A stretch of 64,000 nucleotides of DNA from Butyrivibrio sp. MC2021 (GCF_000621605.1 NZ_JHXX01000006.1:160009-224008); one strand, 5' to 3'; positions 7,077 to 16,629 are shown, counted from the stretch's first letter. Numbers and translations: made by a program. Notes: generated from the sequence alone by a model not told the origin.

Positions 7077-8657
7077 TCAAATGTTAAGAAGCTTGCTGTA
7101 CTCAGCGAGGGCGCCATCTGTTTCGTGGGCAAGGACTTTCTTGGCAAGGACTTTGCCGAGCTGTACGCCTTCCTGGTCGAAACTGTTGATGTTCCATACG
7201 AAGCCCTGGAACATTACTTTGTTCTCGAAGTGAGAAAGAAGTGCACCAAGTGCTTCAGGGGTCAGCTCCTCACCGATGATGATACTTGAAGGACGTCCGC
7301 CTTCGAAGTTCTTATTCTTGTTGTCATCTTTTTTACCGCAGGCGAATGCAACGATCTGAGCAGCAACGTTGGCGCAGAGCTTCTGCTGGCTGGTGCTGTC
7401 CTGAATGTTTACATCGTTCTGGCACTGGCTGTTCTTAAAGCCGATGAACTGAAGAGGAATGATATCTGTTCCCTGGTGAAGCAGCTGGTAGAAGGAGTGC
7501 TGTCCGTTGGTACCGGGCTCACCAAAGATGATTGGTCCTGTAACATAGTTAACAGGCTCGCCGAATCTGTTAACGCTCTTGCCGTTGGACTCCATGTCAA
7601 GCTGCTGAAGGTGTGCAGGGAAACGGCTAAGGCCCTGGGAGTAAGGAAGCACTGCTGTGCTGCCGTATCCAAGAACGTTTCTCTCGTAAACACCGATAAG
7701 TGCATCAAGAAGTGCAGGGTTCTCAAGAACGTTTTTATTAGCTGCAAGTTTGTCCTCAGCGGCAGCGCCGTCCAGGAACTTAGCAAATACTTCGGGACCG
7801 AAAGCGAGGGAAAGAACTGCTCCGCCTACGCCTGAAGTTGAAGAATATCTTCCGCCGATATAGTCATCCATGAAGAAAGCTTCAAGGTAGTTATCGCTCT
7901 TAGCAAGAGGTGATGTCTCGGAAGTAACGGCGATCATATGCTTGTTCTGATCAAGGCCGGCCTTCTTAAGAGCATCTGTAACGAAGGACTCATTGGTAAG
8001 AGTCTCAAGTGTAGTTCCTGACTTGGAAACAAGGATGAACAGTGAGTGTGCAACGTCTACAGAAGCAAGAACAGCTGATGCGTCATCAGGATCTACGTTG
8101 GAGATGAACTTGGCTTCCATCTTGAAGTTGCCGGTTCTCTTAGCCCAGTTCTCAAGAGCAAGATACATAGCTCTGGGGCCCAGATCAGATCCGCCGATAC
8201 CGATCTGTACTACAGTTGTGAACTTCTCACCCTTGGCGTTTGCAATCTCGCCTGAGTGAACTTTTTTAGCAAAATCAGCAATTCTCTGCTGCTCTTTAAC
8301 ATAAAACTCGCGCTTGTTAACGCCGTCTGCAACCACGTCTTCTCCCAGCTGACCACGGGTAAGCTGATGAAGAACAAGACGCTTCTCGCCTGTATTTATA
8401 ACTTCGCCGTTGTAGAGAGCTTCAAACTTCTCAAGGAGCTGAGCCTCTGTAGCAAGCTTTTCAAGTGAGCCAAGAACTGCATCGTCAACCTCTTTTGCAG
8501 CGTAGTTAAATGCAAGGCCTGCAGCCATAGGTACAGAGTACTTCTTTACACGCTCTGCTCCTGAGGCACCTTCCATAACTGCCTGAAGGTTAACCTTTTT
8601 TGCGCCCTTGAGCTCATTAAATGAACCAAGAGTATCAAGATTATTCCAATTAATCAT
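7077..8657 (-). CDS. pgi: Glucose-6-phosphate isomerase
   Basis: The enzyme interconverts glucose 6-phosphate and fructose 6-phosphate in glycolysis and gluconeogenesis. The 526-residue protein is of normal length for the bacterial family. It shows two SIS subdomains, GIGGSDLGPRAMYLAL near residue 150, the sugar-phosphate loop SKSGTTLET near 210, and GGRYSSTSGVGGAVLS. The catalytic Glu lies in MESNGKSV and the base His in GTNGQHSFYQLLHQGTD. The ATG follows GGAGG. It is monocistronic, with the palindromic terminator 14 bp after the stop. Confidence 0.97.
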   Translation of the reverse strand: MINWNNLDTLGSFNELKGAKKVNLQAVMEGASGAERVKKYSVPMAAGLAFNYAAKEVDDAVLGSLEKLATEAQLLEKFEALYNGEVINTGEKRLVLHQLTRGQLGEDVVADGVNKREFYVKEQQRIADFAKKVHSGEIANAKGEKFTTVVQIGIGGSDLGPRAMYLALENWAKRTGNFKMEAKFISNVDPDDASAVLASVDVAHSLFILVSKSGTTLETLTNESFVTDALKKAGLDQNKHMIAVTSETSPLAKSDNYLEAFFMDDYIGGRYSSTSGVGGAVLSLAFGPEVFAKFLDGAAAEDKLAANKNVLENPALLDALIGVYERNVLGYGSTAVLPYSQGLSRFPAHLQQLDMESNGKSVNRFGEPVNYVTGPIIFGEPGTNGQHSFYQLLHQGTDIIPLQFIGFKNSQCQNDVNIQDSTSQQKLCANVAAQIVAFACGKKDDNKNKNFEGGRPSSIIIGEELTPEALGALLSHFENKVMFQGFVWNINSFDQEGVQLGKVLAKKVLAHETDGALAEYSKLLNI

Positions 8658-8914
8658 TTTTCGAGTCCTCCTCTATTATTATCAGTTTAAACCTGACTAT
8701 GCCCGTTCGGATACGGGATCCGTAATCGCCCAAAGGACGCGCGATAACGGTTTCCAGCTCCTATTTGCCTTGCGGAAACCCTTTTCCGCATTCGATAAAA
8801 GTTTATCAAACCTTAAAAGACATAGCAAGCACAAGGTTTTAAATATATTATGAAATATAGTAATAAATATATAAATAATTTTTGTTCAAAAAATTGATAA
8901 TTATAAAGTGAAAA
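8658..8914. other. Divergent intergenic region between pgi and the histidine kinase gene
   Basis: This stretch holds the pgi leader and a small hairpin CGGAT/ATCCG (8708-8722). A GC-richer block at 8694-8790 changes to AT-rich DNA near 8815. No gene is seen. Confidence 0.4.
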
Positions 8915-8944
8915 TTAACAACCGTGCATTTTTTATGTTATACT
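8915..8944 (+). promoter_or_regulatory. Predicted sigma-A promoter of the two-component operon
   Basis: TTAACA (8915-8920) and TATACT (8939-8944) are 18 bp apart and lie 23 bp before the kinase start codon. Confidence 0.5.
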
Positions 8945-8966
8945 TAATTTAGATGTAGGGGGCACT

Positions 8967-10493
8967 ATGCGTTTTCGTACTAAACTCTTGATCACATCAA
9001 TAGCGGTTGTAATAATACCGATTATACTTGCAGTAGGAACGTACCTTGTATTAGGAAGTTATTTGGTGGGAAGGCAGCAGACCGTTGGATACCCCAGAAA
9101 CATGGACTATGGCATGATTTCGGACCCCGGCGGAGCCTTTTCTGAAATGACGGAGGAGCTTACCAAGGAGATCACTCTTTCGCTTTTAGTTGATCCTTTT
9201 GCACTGGAGAACACGCTTTTTCTCAGTGAACTCAACAGTAAAGTTGAGCAGAAGTATGCTTTTATCATTGTTAAAAAAGGGGATGCGGTCTACTACGTAG
9301 ATGACTACGAGCGGGCCAGAGACGTACTGAAGGAGCTTCCGGGCTACGGAACCAACGTAAACGGAATCTACTACACATCCTCAAGACGACTAGTAAGGCA
9401 GATTGACTTTATCTTTTCCACAGGGGAAGAGGGCTCGTTGTACATAGTATCAGGGCTCAGACCGGCACTGACTACTTCCATGATAGTGTACATGAGTATC
9501 GCCATCATACTGATCCTTTTGCTAACCAGTATTCTGCTCACCATGTGGATCGGAAGGAGCTTTTTCAAGCCCATCGACGAACTTAACGTGGCGATGCAGC
9601 ATATTAAGGATGGCAATTTTGACTATGTCCTTCCGACGGACGTCAAGGAAAAGGGTGAGATTGGAGCCATGTACCGCAACTACGAGGACATGAGACTTCG
9701 TCTTAAGGAATCCGCGGAAGAAAAAATAGAGCGAGAGAAGCAGAACAAGGAGCTTATCAGTAATATTTCCCACGACCTTAAGACTCCTATCACTGCCATT
9801 AAGGGATATTCCCAGGGACTTCTTGAAGGCGTTGCCGACAACCCTGAGAAGCAGATGAAATACATCAAGATCATTTACGGTAAGGCCAATGACATGAACA
9901 ACCTGATAAATGAGCTTACGCTGTATTCCAGTATCGACAACAACCGTATCCCTTATAATTTTGTAAAGCTCAATGTGGCTGATTACTTCGGCGATTGTAT
10001 CGAGGAGATCGGCGCGGACCTTGAAAATAAGCAGATTGAGCTGAATTATTCGAACCTTACTACTCCGGACACCCAGATCGTTGCGGATCCCGAGCAGATA
10101 AAGAGGGTAGTCAACAATATCGTCAGCAACAGCGTCAAGTACCTCAATCGTGACGACGGCACCGGTCAGATCGACATCAGGATCCTTGATGAGCTGGATT
10201 CCATCCGAGTGGAGCTGGAGGATAACGGCAAGGGAATCGCCCAGAAGGACATTCCCAATATCTTCGACAGATTCTACAGGACGGACGCATCCCGCAATTC
10301 CAAGCAGGGCGGCAGCGGTATAGGACTATCAATAGTTAAAAAGATAATTGAGGATCATGGCGGATATATATGGGCTACAAGCCATGAGGGGGAGGGAACC
10401 TGCATGCATTTCGTCCTTCGTAAATTTGTGGACTATGCAGACAGCTCCGAGGCTGATACAGAAGCCGTAACAGTAGACCAGGACACATATTAA
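8967..10493 (+). CDS. Sensor histidine kinase (HAMP, HisKA, HATPase)
   Basis: This 508-residue membrane kinase starts with a transmembrane segment (residues about 7-30), an extracytoplasmic sensor region to about 170, and a second transmembrane segment (about 172-195). A HAMP linker, the HisKA box NISHDLKTPITAIKGY with phospho-acceptor His269, and a HATPase domain follow (DNGKGIAQKDI, FYRTDASRN, GGSGIGLSIV). It phosphorylates the response regulator encoded 21 bp downstream. The signal sensed is unknown. The ATG follows AGGGGG. Confidence 0.93.
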   Translation: MRFRTKLLITSIAVVIIPIILAVGTYLVLGSYLVGRQQTVGYPRNMDYGMISDPGGAFSEMTEELTKEITLSLLVDPFALENTLFLSELNSKVEQKYAFIIVKKGDAVYYVDDYERARDVLKELPGYGTNVNGIYYTSSRRLVRQIDFIFSTGEEGSLYIVSGLRPALTTSMIVYMSIAIILILLLTSILLTMWIGRSFFKPIDELNVAMQHIKDGNFDYVLPTDVKEKGEIGAMYRNYEDMRLRLKESAEEKIEREKQNKELISNISHDLKTPITAIKGYSQGLLEGVADNPEKQMKYIKIIYGKANDMNNLINELTLYSSIDNNRIPYNFVKLNVADYFGDCIEEIGADLENKQIELNYSNLTTPDTQIVADPEQIKRVVNNIVSNSVKYLNRDDGTGQIDIRILDELDSIRVELEDNGKGIAQKDIPNIFDRFYRTDASRNSKQGGSGIGLSIVKKIIEDHGGYIWATSHEGEGTCMHFVLRKFVDYADSSEADTEAVTVDQDTY

Positions 10494-10514
10494 AAAGAAA
10501 GGTAAAGAACGTGT

Positions 10515-11204
10515 ATGAGCAAAATTCTTATTGTTGAGGATGAAGAGGCAATCGCCGACCTCGAGAAGGATTACCTTGAACTCAGTGACTTTGAGGTAAA
10601 GATTGAGAACACCGGAGATGCAGGTCTTGAAACCGCTATTGCAGAGGACTTTGATCTGATAATTCTTGACCTTATGCTTCCGGGAATGGATGGCTTTGAA
10701 GTTTGTAAGCACATCAGGGAAAAGAAGGATGTGCCGATCCTTATGGTATCCGCCAAGAAGGACGACATTGACAAGATAAGAGGCCTTGGACTTGGCGCCG
10801 ACGACTATATCACCAAGCCCTTCAGCCCATCAGAGCTGGTGGCAAGAGTTAAGGCACATATGGCCAGATACTCAAGACTTGTTGGTTCAGGTCATGAGTC
10901 CAACGACTATGTAGAGATCAGAGGACTGAAGATCGACAAGACCGCAAGAAGAGTTTATGTGGATGACCAGGAGAAGAGCTTCACAACCAAGGAGTTCGAT
11001 CTTCTTACTTTCCTTGCAGAGAATCCCAACCACGTATTCACCAAGGAAGAGCTCTTCCGCAAGATCTGGAACATGGATTCCATCGGCGATATCGCCACTG
11101 TAACAGTGCATATCAAGAAGATCCGTGAAAAGATCGAGTACGACACCTCCAATCCACAGTATATTGAAACAATTTGGGGCGTAGGCTACAGATTTAAGGT
11201 ATAA
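10515..11204 (+). CDS. OmpR/PhoB-type response regulator
   Basis: The 229-residue protein has a receiver domain (residues 1-120; acidic pocket EDEE, phospho-acceptor Asp52 in LIILDLMLPGMDG, Lys in DYITKPFSPSELVARV) and a C-terminal winged-helix DNA-binding domain (about 130-228; FTTKEFDLLTFLAENPNHVFTKEEL, IGDIATVTVHIKKIREKI, WGVGYRFKV). It is the partner of the kinase encoded immediately upstream. An intrinsic terminator follows at 11221. Confidence 0.95.
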   Translation: MSKILIVEDEEAIADLEKDYLELSDFEVKIENTGDAGLETAIAEDFDLIILDLMLPGMDGFEVCKHIREKKDVPILMVSAKKDDIDKIRGLGLGADDYITKPFSPSELVARVKAHMARYSRLVGSGHESNDYVEIRGLKIDKTARRVYVDDQEKSFTTKEFDLLTFLAENPNHVFTKEELFRKIWNMDSIGDIATVTVHIKKIREKIEYDTSNPQYIETIWGVGYRFKV

Positions 11205-11220
11205 TACAAGATGCACATTG

Positions 11221-11260
11221 GCGTCTATCATCGGTAAATGCCGTTGGTAGACGCTTTTTT
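11221..11260 (+). terminator. Intrinsic terminator of the two-component operon
   Basis: GCGTCTATCATCGG pairs with CCGTTGGTAGACGC (allowing one bulge) and is followed by TTTTTT. It lies 17 bp after the response-regulator stop. Confidence 0.9.
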
Positions 11261-11290
11261 CAGTTTATAAAATCCGAGAGTGTTGATTTG

Positions 11291-12067
11291 ATGAGAGAGA
11301 TAAAAATCGTCTATGAAGACAATGACATAATCGCCTGCCACAAGCCCGCCGGAGTTGCCACGGAAGGGGCAAGGGTAGGCAGCATGGATGTGGTGAGCTA
11401 CGTAAGGAACTACCTGGCGCGAAAAGAGCGCAGGGCCGCCTATGCAGGAAAACCCAAGCCCCCATACGTCGCCACCGTAAGCCGCCTGGACCAGCCGGTG
11501 GAGGGCGTTCTGGTTCTTGCCAAGACCAAGGCAGCAGCCACGAGCCTTTCCGGGCAGATCAAGGAAAAGACTACGGATAAGTACTACTATGCTCTTTCTT
11601 TTGGAAGTGTTCAGGAAAAATCAGGTCATTTGACTGACTATATCGCACGTAAAGAAAGCGATGGGAACGCGATAATCCTCACTGAAAAAGAGAAGGAATC
11701 GTTTGATGGCAGTTCAGTGCTTCTGGATAGTGGTGAAAAGTGTCGCCTTATCGCAGGAGGAGTAGACAAAGCAGAGCTGGAATATGAAGTGGTAGCTGAA
11801 GAAAGCGAGATGACACTCTTTAAAATCAAGCTCCTTACCGGGCGGTATCATCAGATTCGTGCACAGCTATCGTATTTGGGACATCCGATCCTCGGAGATC
11901 AGAAGTACGGAAGTGCTGATTCCAAGGCCTTTTCTGAATCCCAGGGAATCAAGGATGTGTGCCTTGTCTGCTACAAATTTGCTTTCGACCATCCAAAGAC
12001 AGGCAAACGCACAGAATTTTCAGTAAAACCACATAATTCACATATAAGTGAATTGATCCGGAAGTAA
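11291..12067 (+). CDS. RluA-family RNA pseudouridine synthase
   Basis: This 258-residue protein converts uridine to pseudouridine in rRNA or tRNA. The catalytic Asp is in SRLDQPVEGVLVLAKT, a variant of the usual HRLD motif in which His is replaced by Ser and the following residues by QPVEG; this variant recurs in a clostridial subfamily. The C-terminal LLTGRYHQIRAQLSYLGHPILGDQKYG is a textbook RluA motif. There is no N-terminal S4 domain. The ATG at 11291 directly follows an in-frame TTG. Which RNA it modifies is not known. Confidence 0.9.
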   Translation: MREIKIVYEDNDIIACHKPAGVATEGARVGSMDVVSYVRNYLARKERRAAYAGKPKPPYVATVSRLDQPVEGVLVLAKTKAAATSLSGQIKEKTTDKYYYALSFGSVQEKSGHLTDYIARKESDGNAIILTEKEKESFDGSSVLLDSGEKCRLIAGGVDKAELEYEVVAEESEMTLFKIKLLTGRYHQIRAQLSYLGHPILGDQKYGSADSKAFSESQGIKDVCLVCYKFAFDHPKTGKRTEFSVKPHNSHISELIRK

Positions 12068-12104
12068 TTATTTTATCTTCACGTATTTATATTTATCGAT
12101 GCAA

Positions 12105-12380
12105 CCTCGTCCACGGGGGCCGACACGCAGCAGGACGTCAGAAATGTGAGTCCTGTGAGAGAGCGCAAAGATTCATGAGCGCTACCAAAATCCTCCGAGG
12201 GTCTGTCCGCGGCTCAATGTCTGACGTCCGACGGATTAGAGCATGTGGTGGTTGCAGAAGATACGGACGGAGTTCTTGAGTCGCAGACACGAGGGGGACT
12301 TTTGGGAGTGCCATGAATCTAAGCGAAGGAGCGGCGAATATTTCTGACGTTCTGCTGTGGGGCGGCCCCCGTGGACGAGG
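12105..12380. repeat. Very long imperfect palindrome (276 bp)
   Basis: The ends are an 18-bp perfect inverted repeat, CCTCGTCCACGGGGGCCG (12105-12122) and its complement (12363-12380). Pairing continues inward: GGACGTCAGAAAT against ATTTCTGACGTTC, then GATTCATGAGCGCT and CCAAAATCC against GGACTTTTGGGAG and CATGAATC, and further in around GGTCTGTCC / GGACGGAG. The whole segment can therefore fold as one long hairpin. It occupies the space between the pseudouridine synthase and the polymerase-like gene at 12413. No gene is present in it. Confidence 0.75.
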
Positions 12381-12412
12381 ATGGGGGACCAAAAAATAAT
12401 CGGGAGTATTTT

Positions 12413-13918
12413 ATGAAGTTTCTGACAGCAATTTACATAGTGGTGATGTGTGTTTTTTTACCAATATACATGAAGGACGGATATCACAAGCTGGGCGAAG
12501 CTAAGGGTTTGGCATTTCTGTGGATAAGCGGGATTGCGCTGGGGGCCTGTGTTTTGGGAATCGGAATCTATCTGCTGAGGCTTAAGAAAGCGGGGAAACA
12601 GATAGATAAAGAAAGGCTGATCGTAACCGCGAGAAAGGGAGCTTTTCTTCTGGCATTCTTCGGCTTATCCATCATTTCGCTTGCCTTCGCAGTAGATAGG
12701 AAGGTAGCCTTCTTCGGCCTGGATGGCTGGAGAACCGGCTTTCTGACCTGGGGTTTTGCAGCGGCACTGGCCTTTATCATTGCCTTTTGGGGCATAGGCA
12801 GCGGCAAGTTCAGTAAATGGGTGGCCGCCATAAGTCTTTTGGTGCCCTTCCTGATGTTCATCCTTGGCATCATCAACAGATTCGGCATCTACCCCTTTGC
12901 CATCAACGGCAGAAACAATTCCTACCTGGCAACCATCGGCAACATCAATTGGTTCACCGGCTTTCTGTCAGTGTTTGTGCCCCTTGGGGCAGGGCTCTGC
13001 TACAGGGAAAAGAGATTTTCCAAGGGCTTTTTCCTCTGCGCAATATACGAGCTGGTGGGCCTTGCGGCACTTTTTCTTCAGGGAAGCGAGAGCGCCCTTC
13101 TGGTGGTGGGAGCATGCTTCGGGCTTCTTGCCTTTAACGGCCTCAGGGACAGAGAGAGTTTTAAGAACTTCCTCTGCCAGCTTTTTATCCTGGGAATAGC
13201 CATGGAGAGTGCAGGTCTTCTCTATATAATCCTTAAGAGCAGCTATACCTACGAGGACAGCATCCTGATCCTTACCTGCGCAAGGCACGTGGGACTTATC
13301 CTGGCGGCAGCGGCAATCAGCCTCTACAGACTCAGCTGTCTTCTTGGGGAGATCAAGGCTTCCTTCAAAAAGGAAATCTACCGCTACCTCCTCATAGGAG
13401 TGGCCATCACGGCAGGGGTTGTGGTTCTTTTATATGTAAAAAACAGCTTCAGTGATGACTTCGGCAACGGCAGGGGCGTCATCTGGAGGATCTCAGCCAT
13501 GGTCTTTTCCGGGGAATCCTTTTTCCAAAAGCTCTTTGGTGTGGGACCTGACTGTTACTTTGCTTTTATCAAAACAGATAAGGAGATTGCCCGGGTGGTG
13601 TATGATGCCTTCGATGGCGCAAGGCTCACCAATGCCCACTCAGAGCTCTTTACAATCCTTATCCAGAACGGAATCCTGGGAGCAGCGGCCTACCTTGGAA
13701 TGATATTTTCAAGTCTCTGGAATCTCATGAAGATCGCAGAGGGCATGAATTCAGAGGAAGATACCAGACTGGCCATGGTCTTTGCCCTTCCTATCGGAGC
13801 CTACTTCCTGAACAGCCTTGTGTCTTTTCCCCAGACTGTATCGACTCCCTACTTCTTCATCTGCATCGGTATGGGACTGAAGCTAATGGCAGATCACAGA
13901 CTCAGATCTCAGAAATAG
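12413..13918 (+). CDS. O-antigen ligase/polymerase-like membrane protein
   Basis: The 501-residue protein has about twelve predicted membrane spans. It has features of the Wzy_C/O-antigen ligase family: a large loop after the middle spans with NGRGVIWRISAMVFSGE, GVGPDCYFAF, and the conserved LTNAHSELFTILIQNGILGAAAY. Such proteins polymerise or ligate surface polysaccharide repeat units on the outer face of the membrane. The ATG at 12413 follows CGGGAG; an earlier ATG at 12371 lies inside the long palindrome and is unlikely. There are no neighbouring glycosyltransferases, so its substrate is open. Confidence 0.75.
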   Translation: MKFLTAIYIVVMCVFLPIYMKDGYHKLGEAKGLAFLWISGIALGACVLGIGIYLLRLKKAGKQIDKERLIVTARKGAFLLAFFGLSIISLAFAVDRKVAFFGLDGWRTGFLTWGFAAALAFIIAFWGIGSGKFSKWVAAISLLVPFLMFILGIINRFGIYPFAINGRNNSYLATIGNINWFTGFLSVFVPLGAGLCYREKRFSKGFFLCAIYELVGLAALFLQGSESALLVVGACFGLLAFNGLRDRESFKNFLCQLFILGIAMESAGLLYIILKSSYTYEDSILILTCARHVGLILAAAAISLYRLSCLLGEIKASFKKEIYRYLLIGVAITAGVVVLLYVKNSFSDDFGNGRGVIWRISAMVFSGESFFQKLFGVGPDCYFAFIKTDKEIARVVYDAFDGARLTNAHSELFTILIQNGILGAAAYLGMIFSSLWNLMKIAEGMNSEEDTRLAMVFALPIGAYFLNSLVSFPQTVSTPYFFICIGMGLKLMADHRLRSQK

Positions 13919-13940
13919 CAACTGCATATGACATAAGAAA

Positions 13941-13972
13941 AGCCGGTCCTCATTATCAAAATGAGGCCGGCT
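13941..13972. terminator. Bidirectional terminator between convergent genes
   Basis: AGCCGGTCCTCAT and ATGAGGCCGGCT form a strong stem over TATCAAA. It sits between the converging genes ending at 13918 and 13988. Confidence 0.8.
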
Positions 13973-13987
13973 CTTAATTTGCTATAT

Positions 13988-14473
13988 TCAGATCAGTTCC
14001 GGAACCTTGATGGAATCATCAAGCTCGTGGAAGAAGGTTCTTGTCTCTACAATTCCGTAGAGGGCTTCCTTATATTCAAAAAGGAAGCGGTCGTTGATGT
14101 TCTCTTCACCGTACATCTTGGCACGGCCGGTGTAGGCGTTAAGCACTGAAACGTAGCGCTTGTCCCTGTCGAACATCTTTATGATCTCATCTTTTCTGCG
14201 GCGCGGATGCTTGGAAGCGAATTTCCTGATGTCCAGCTGAAGGTCTACAGGAAGCTCCTTTTCGCGTTCATGCACAGCGTGGAGATATTTATTATAGGTT
14301 TCTTCATCAATCTTTTCAAAACGATCAACAAACTCCATACAACAAGCATTGTCAGGAAGTTTGAGCCTTACCCTGTCCTCGGCGATCACATCCTCAATCT
14401 CTGCTACTACTTGTGGAACGAGAGGTTTCTGGTTGTAATCAAGAATAATAACTTTGTCCCCGCTTTTGTACAT
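13988..14473 (-). CDS. Conserved hypothetical protein, 161 residues
   Basis: The protein is not recognised with certainty. Its first about 60 residues (MYKSGDKVIILDYNQKPLV, then VIAEDRVRLKLPD) have the look of a small beta-barrel of the KOW, Tudor or CarD kind. The rest is highly charged and probably helical, with HPRRRKDEIIKMFDRDKRYVS. The ATG at 14473 is preferred over the ATG at 14479 because GGAGG is 7 bases from the former and only 1 from the latter. It has its own terminator and no obvious operon partner. Confidence 0.6.
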   Translation of the reverse strand: MYKSGDKVIILDYNQKPLVPQVVAEIEDVIAEDRVRLKLPDNACCMEFVDRFEKIDEETYNKYLHAVHEREKELPVDLQLDIRKFASKHPRRRKDEIIKMFDRDKRYVSVLNAYTGRAKMYGEENINDRFLFEYKEALYGIVETRTFFHELDDSIKVPELI

Positions 14474-14614
14474 ACGCATCCCTCCAGTCAGTAAAAATTA
14501 AGTTTAGTTGTGATTTATTAATTATAGCATAGGAATGCAGTATTAATGGGACTTCTCAGACATTTTTACGAAAAAAATATCTTAAAAAAGTATAAAGTTG
14601 TCACATTTTATTAT

Positions 14615-15955
14615 TTACTTACTAATTCTAGCCATCATGCTCTTGGGAAGGTGCCTCGGAAGAGTTACCACAAATCTGATGAGCTCATCCCCATCTCGCA
14701 GTGCCTGGATATCGCCTCCGTGGGAGATGGCTATGGCCCTTGCCACGGAAAGGCCTATTCCGAAACCGCCGCTTTCTCTGCTTCGGGAGGAGTCCGCTCT
14801 GTAGAACCTGTCAAATAGCTTGTCCAGATTGCCCTCGGGGATGTTGCTGCAGCTGTTTGAGACCTCAAGAACTACATTTTTGTCCCTGGAGAGCATAAGG
14901 TGTATGTTTCCTTTTTCCGAAGAATACTTAATGGCATTGTCCAGGAGCAGGGATGTGAGCTGGGTTATGGCGTTCTTATCCCCGGTGATGTGTATGTCTT
15001 CTTCTATATTTATCTGATAGTCCTTGCCTTCGGATTCCGCCACGGGTTCAAAGCTTCTGGCGGTTTCTTCCACGGCCTTGCTCATGTCAAAATCGCTGTA
15101 GACCACATGCATCACTTCCTCGTCCATTCTGGAGAGAGTCAGCATATTTTTTACCAGAGAATTCATGCGCTTTATCTGGTTGCGGATACTTCCGGTCCAT
15201 TCGCTCTTGCCGGATTCCAGCTCCAGAACGTCAACATTGGCGGAGATGACAGCCAGCGGGGTCTTCAGTTCATGGCCTGCGTCGGTGATGAATCTCTTTT
15301 GCTTATCCAGGGACTCAACCACGGGGGCCACGGCTCTTCCGGAGAAGAGATACACCAGAATGAACATGGCCACCAGGGCAAAAAGGCCTATGAGCAGTGA
15401 CTGATACAGCAGTGTGTAGGCGCTGAGGATTGAGGTGCTCAGGTCCGTGAAAACAATTATGCTGTTGCCGTCGGTATCCAGCAGCTGCTGATATCTGTAG
15501 GAGTGATGAAAGCCCTTGTGGTTCTTATCGGAATAAACAGCGTTGCCATAGCTTATGGCGGTGTCATCATCAACGGAAGCAACGTGACTGGTGTCTGCCA
15601 TGTAGACTTTACCGTCAGCGTTGAATTTTACATAGAAATATCTGGACTGATAGGGCATCTCCCGGGACCTGTTGTCGTTTAATTTATCCAGGGCAAAAAA
15701 GGCACTGGGATCATTTTCGATGGGACCTCTGGGGCCGCGGCCTCTGCCCTTGGACTCAGGCCCAAAGGGCATGGGAAATTCACCGTCGTTGAGGGTCAGC
15801 ATGTTAAGGAGGTTGTCCGCATCGGAAATAAGACGGTTCACGTTAACGATGTTGATGACGAAGATCATTATGGCGAGAATGACCAGCAGCGATAACATCG
15901 CAGTAAGCACGAACTTTTTCCGCAGCTTTTTTACCATACTGTTTTCAGCTTCCAT
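14615..15955 (-). CDS. Sensor histidine kinase (HisKA, HATPase)
   Basis: This 446-residue kinase has a transmembrane segment at about 12-38, an extracytoplasmic region with a Gly/Arg/Pro-rich segment (SKGRGRGPRGP), and a second transmembrane segment at about 182-206. The HisKA box RFITDAGHELKTPLAVISA has phospho-acceptor His228. The ATP-binding domain has LLDNAIKYSS, FYRADSSRSRESGGFGIGLSVA. Its start overlaps the stop of the response-regulator gene (TAATG), so the pair is translationally coupled. Confidence 0.93.
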   Translation of the reverse strand: MEAENSMVKKLRKKFVLTAMLSLLVILAIMIFVINIVNVNRLISDADNLLNMLTLNDGEFPMPFGPESKGRGRGPRGPIENDPSAFFALDKLNDNRSREMPYQSRYFYVKFNADGKVYMADTSHVASVDDDTAISYGNAVYSDKNHKGFHHSYRYQQLLDTDGNSIIVFTDLSTSILSAYTLLYQSLLIGLFALVAMFILVYLFSGRAVAPVVESLDKQKRFITDAGHELKTPLAVISANVDVLELESGKSEWTGSIRNQIKRMNSLVKNMLTLSRMDEEVMHVVYSDFDMSKAVEETARSFEPVAESEGKDYQINIEEDIHITGDKNAITQLTSLLLDNAIKYSSEKGNIHLMLSRDKNVVLEVSNSCSNIPEGNLDKLFDRFYRADSSRSRESGGFGIGLSVARAIAISHGGDIQALRDGDELIRFVVTLPRHLPKSMMARISK

Positions 15956-16629
15956 TATTTGACCTCGTTTATAGAATAGCCAAGACCTCTTGAGGCCTTG
16001 ATCTCACAGGTTGCATCCAAAGAAGCGAGTTTCTTTCGAAGGTTGGAAATGTAGACCCAGACTACGTTTACGTCCGCTTCGCCGTCAGACCAGATGCGGT
16101 CCATGAAGGTGTCCACGGAGATAATGCGGCCGGGGCTTGTCATGAGCATCTCCATCATCTGGAATTCCCTGCCCGCAAGGCGCACGGCCTCGTGATCCGG
16201 GGTCTTGAGCTCGCACCCGTTTCTGTCCAAAGTAAGGTTTCCGCAGGTCAGGTCAGAGGGAGCAAATTCCTCTTTTCTCCTGAGCATTGCCCGCACTCTT
16301 GCCAGGAGCTCCCCCATATCAAAGGGCTTGGAAATATAGTCGTCCGCCCCCAGGTCCAGGCCTTTTATCCTGTCATCCACCTCGGTCTTGGCAGTGAGGA
16401 AAAGAGCCGGTGTGGAGATGCCCTTGGCTCTAAGGGCCTTCAGAACCTCCATGCCGTCCATGCCGGGCATCATGACATCCAGGATGATGCCGTCGTAGTC
16501 CCCCGCAAGAGCGTAGTCCAGGGCGTCGGTGCCGTTGTAGACCGCATCCACGGTGTAGTTGCTGTGTTTTAATATAGCCACCAGGGCGTTTGTTAATTCT
16601 TTTTCGTCGTCTGCAAGAAGAAGTTTCAT
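15955..16629 (-). CDS. OmpR-family response regulator
   Basis: The 224 residues comprise a receiver domain (ADDEK acidic pocket, phospho-acceptor Asp51 in IILDVMMPGMDG, Lys in DDYISKPFDMGELLARV) and a winged-helix effector domain with GREFQMMEMLMTSPGRIISVDTF and VNVVWVYISNLRKKLASL, ending in RGLGYSIN. It is the first gene of a two-gene operon with the kinase and is transcribed divergently from the DUF3810-like gene. Confidence 0.95.
   Translation of the reverse strand: MKLLLADDEKELTNALVAILKHSNYTVDAVYNGTDALDYALAGDYDGIILDVMMPGMDGMEVLKALRAKGISTPALFLTAKTEVDDRIKGLDLGADDYISKPFDMGELLARVRAMLRRKEEFAPSDLTCGNLTLDRNGCELKTPDHEAVRLAGREFQMMEMLMTSPGRIISVDTFMDRIWSDGEADVNVVWVYISNLRKKLASLDATCEIKASRGLGYSINEVK

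Noticed and set aside
12371..12412. N-terminal extension of the O-antigen-ligase-like protein from ATG 12371
   Set aside because: That ATG lies at the end of the long palindrome and lacks a ribosome binding site, while ATG 12413 begins directly with the first membrane span and has one.
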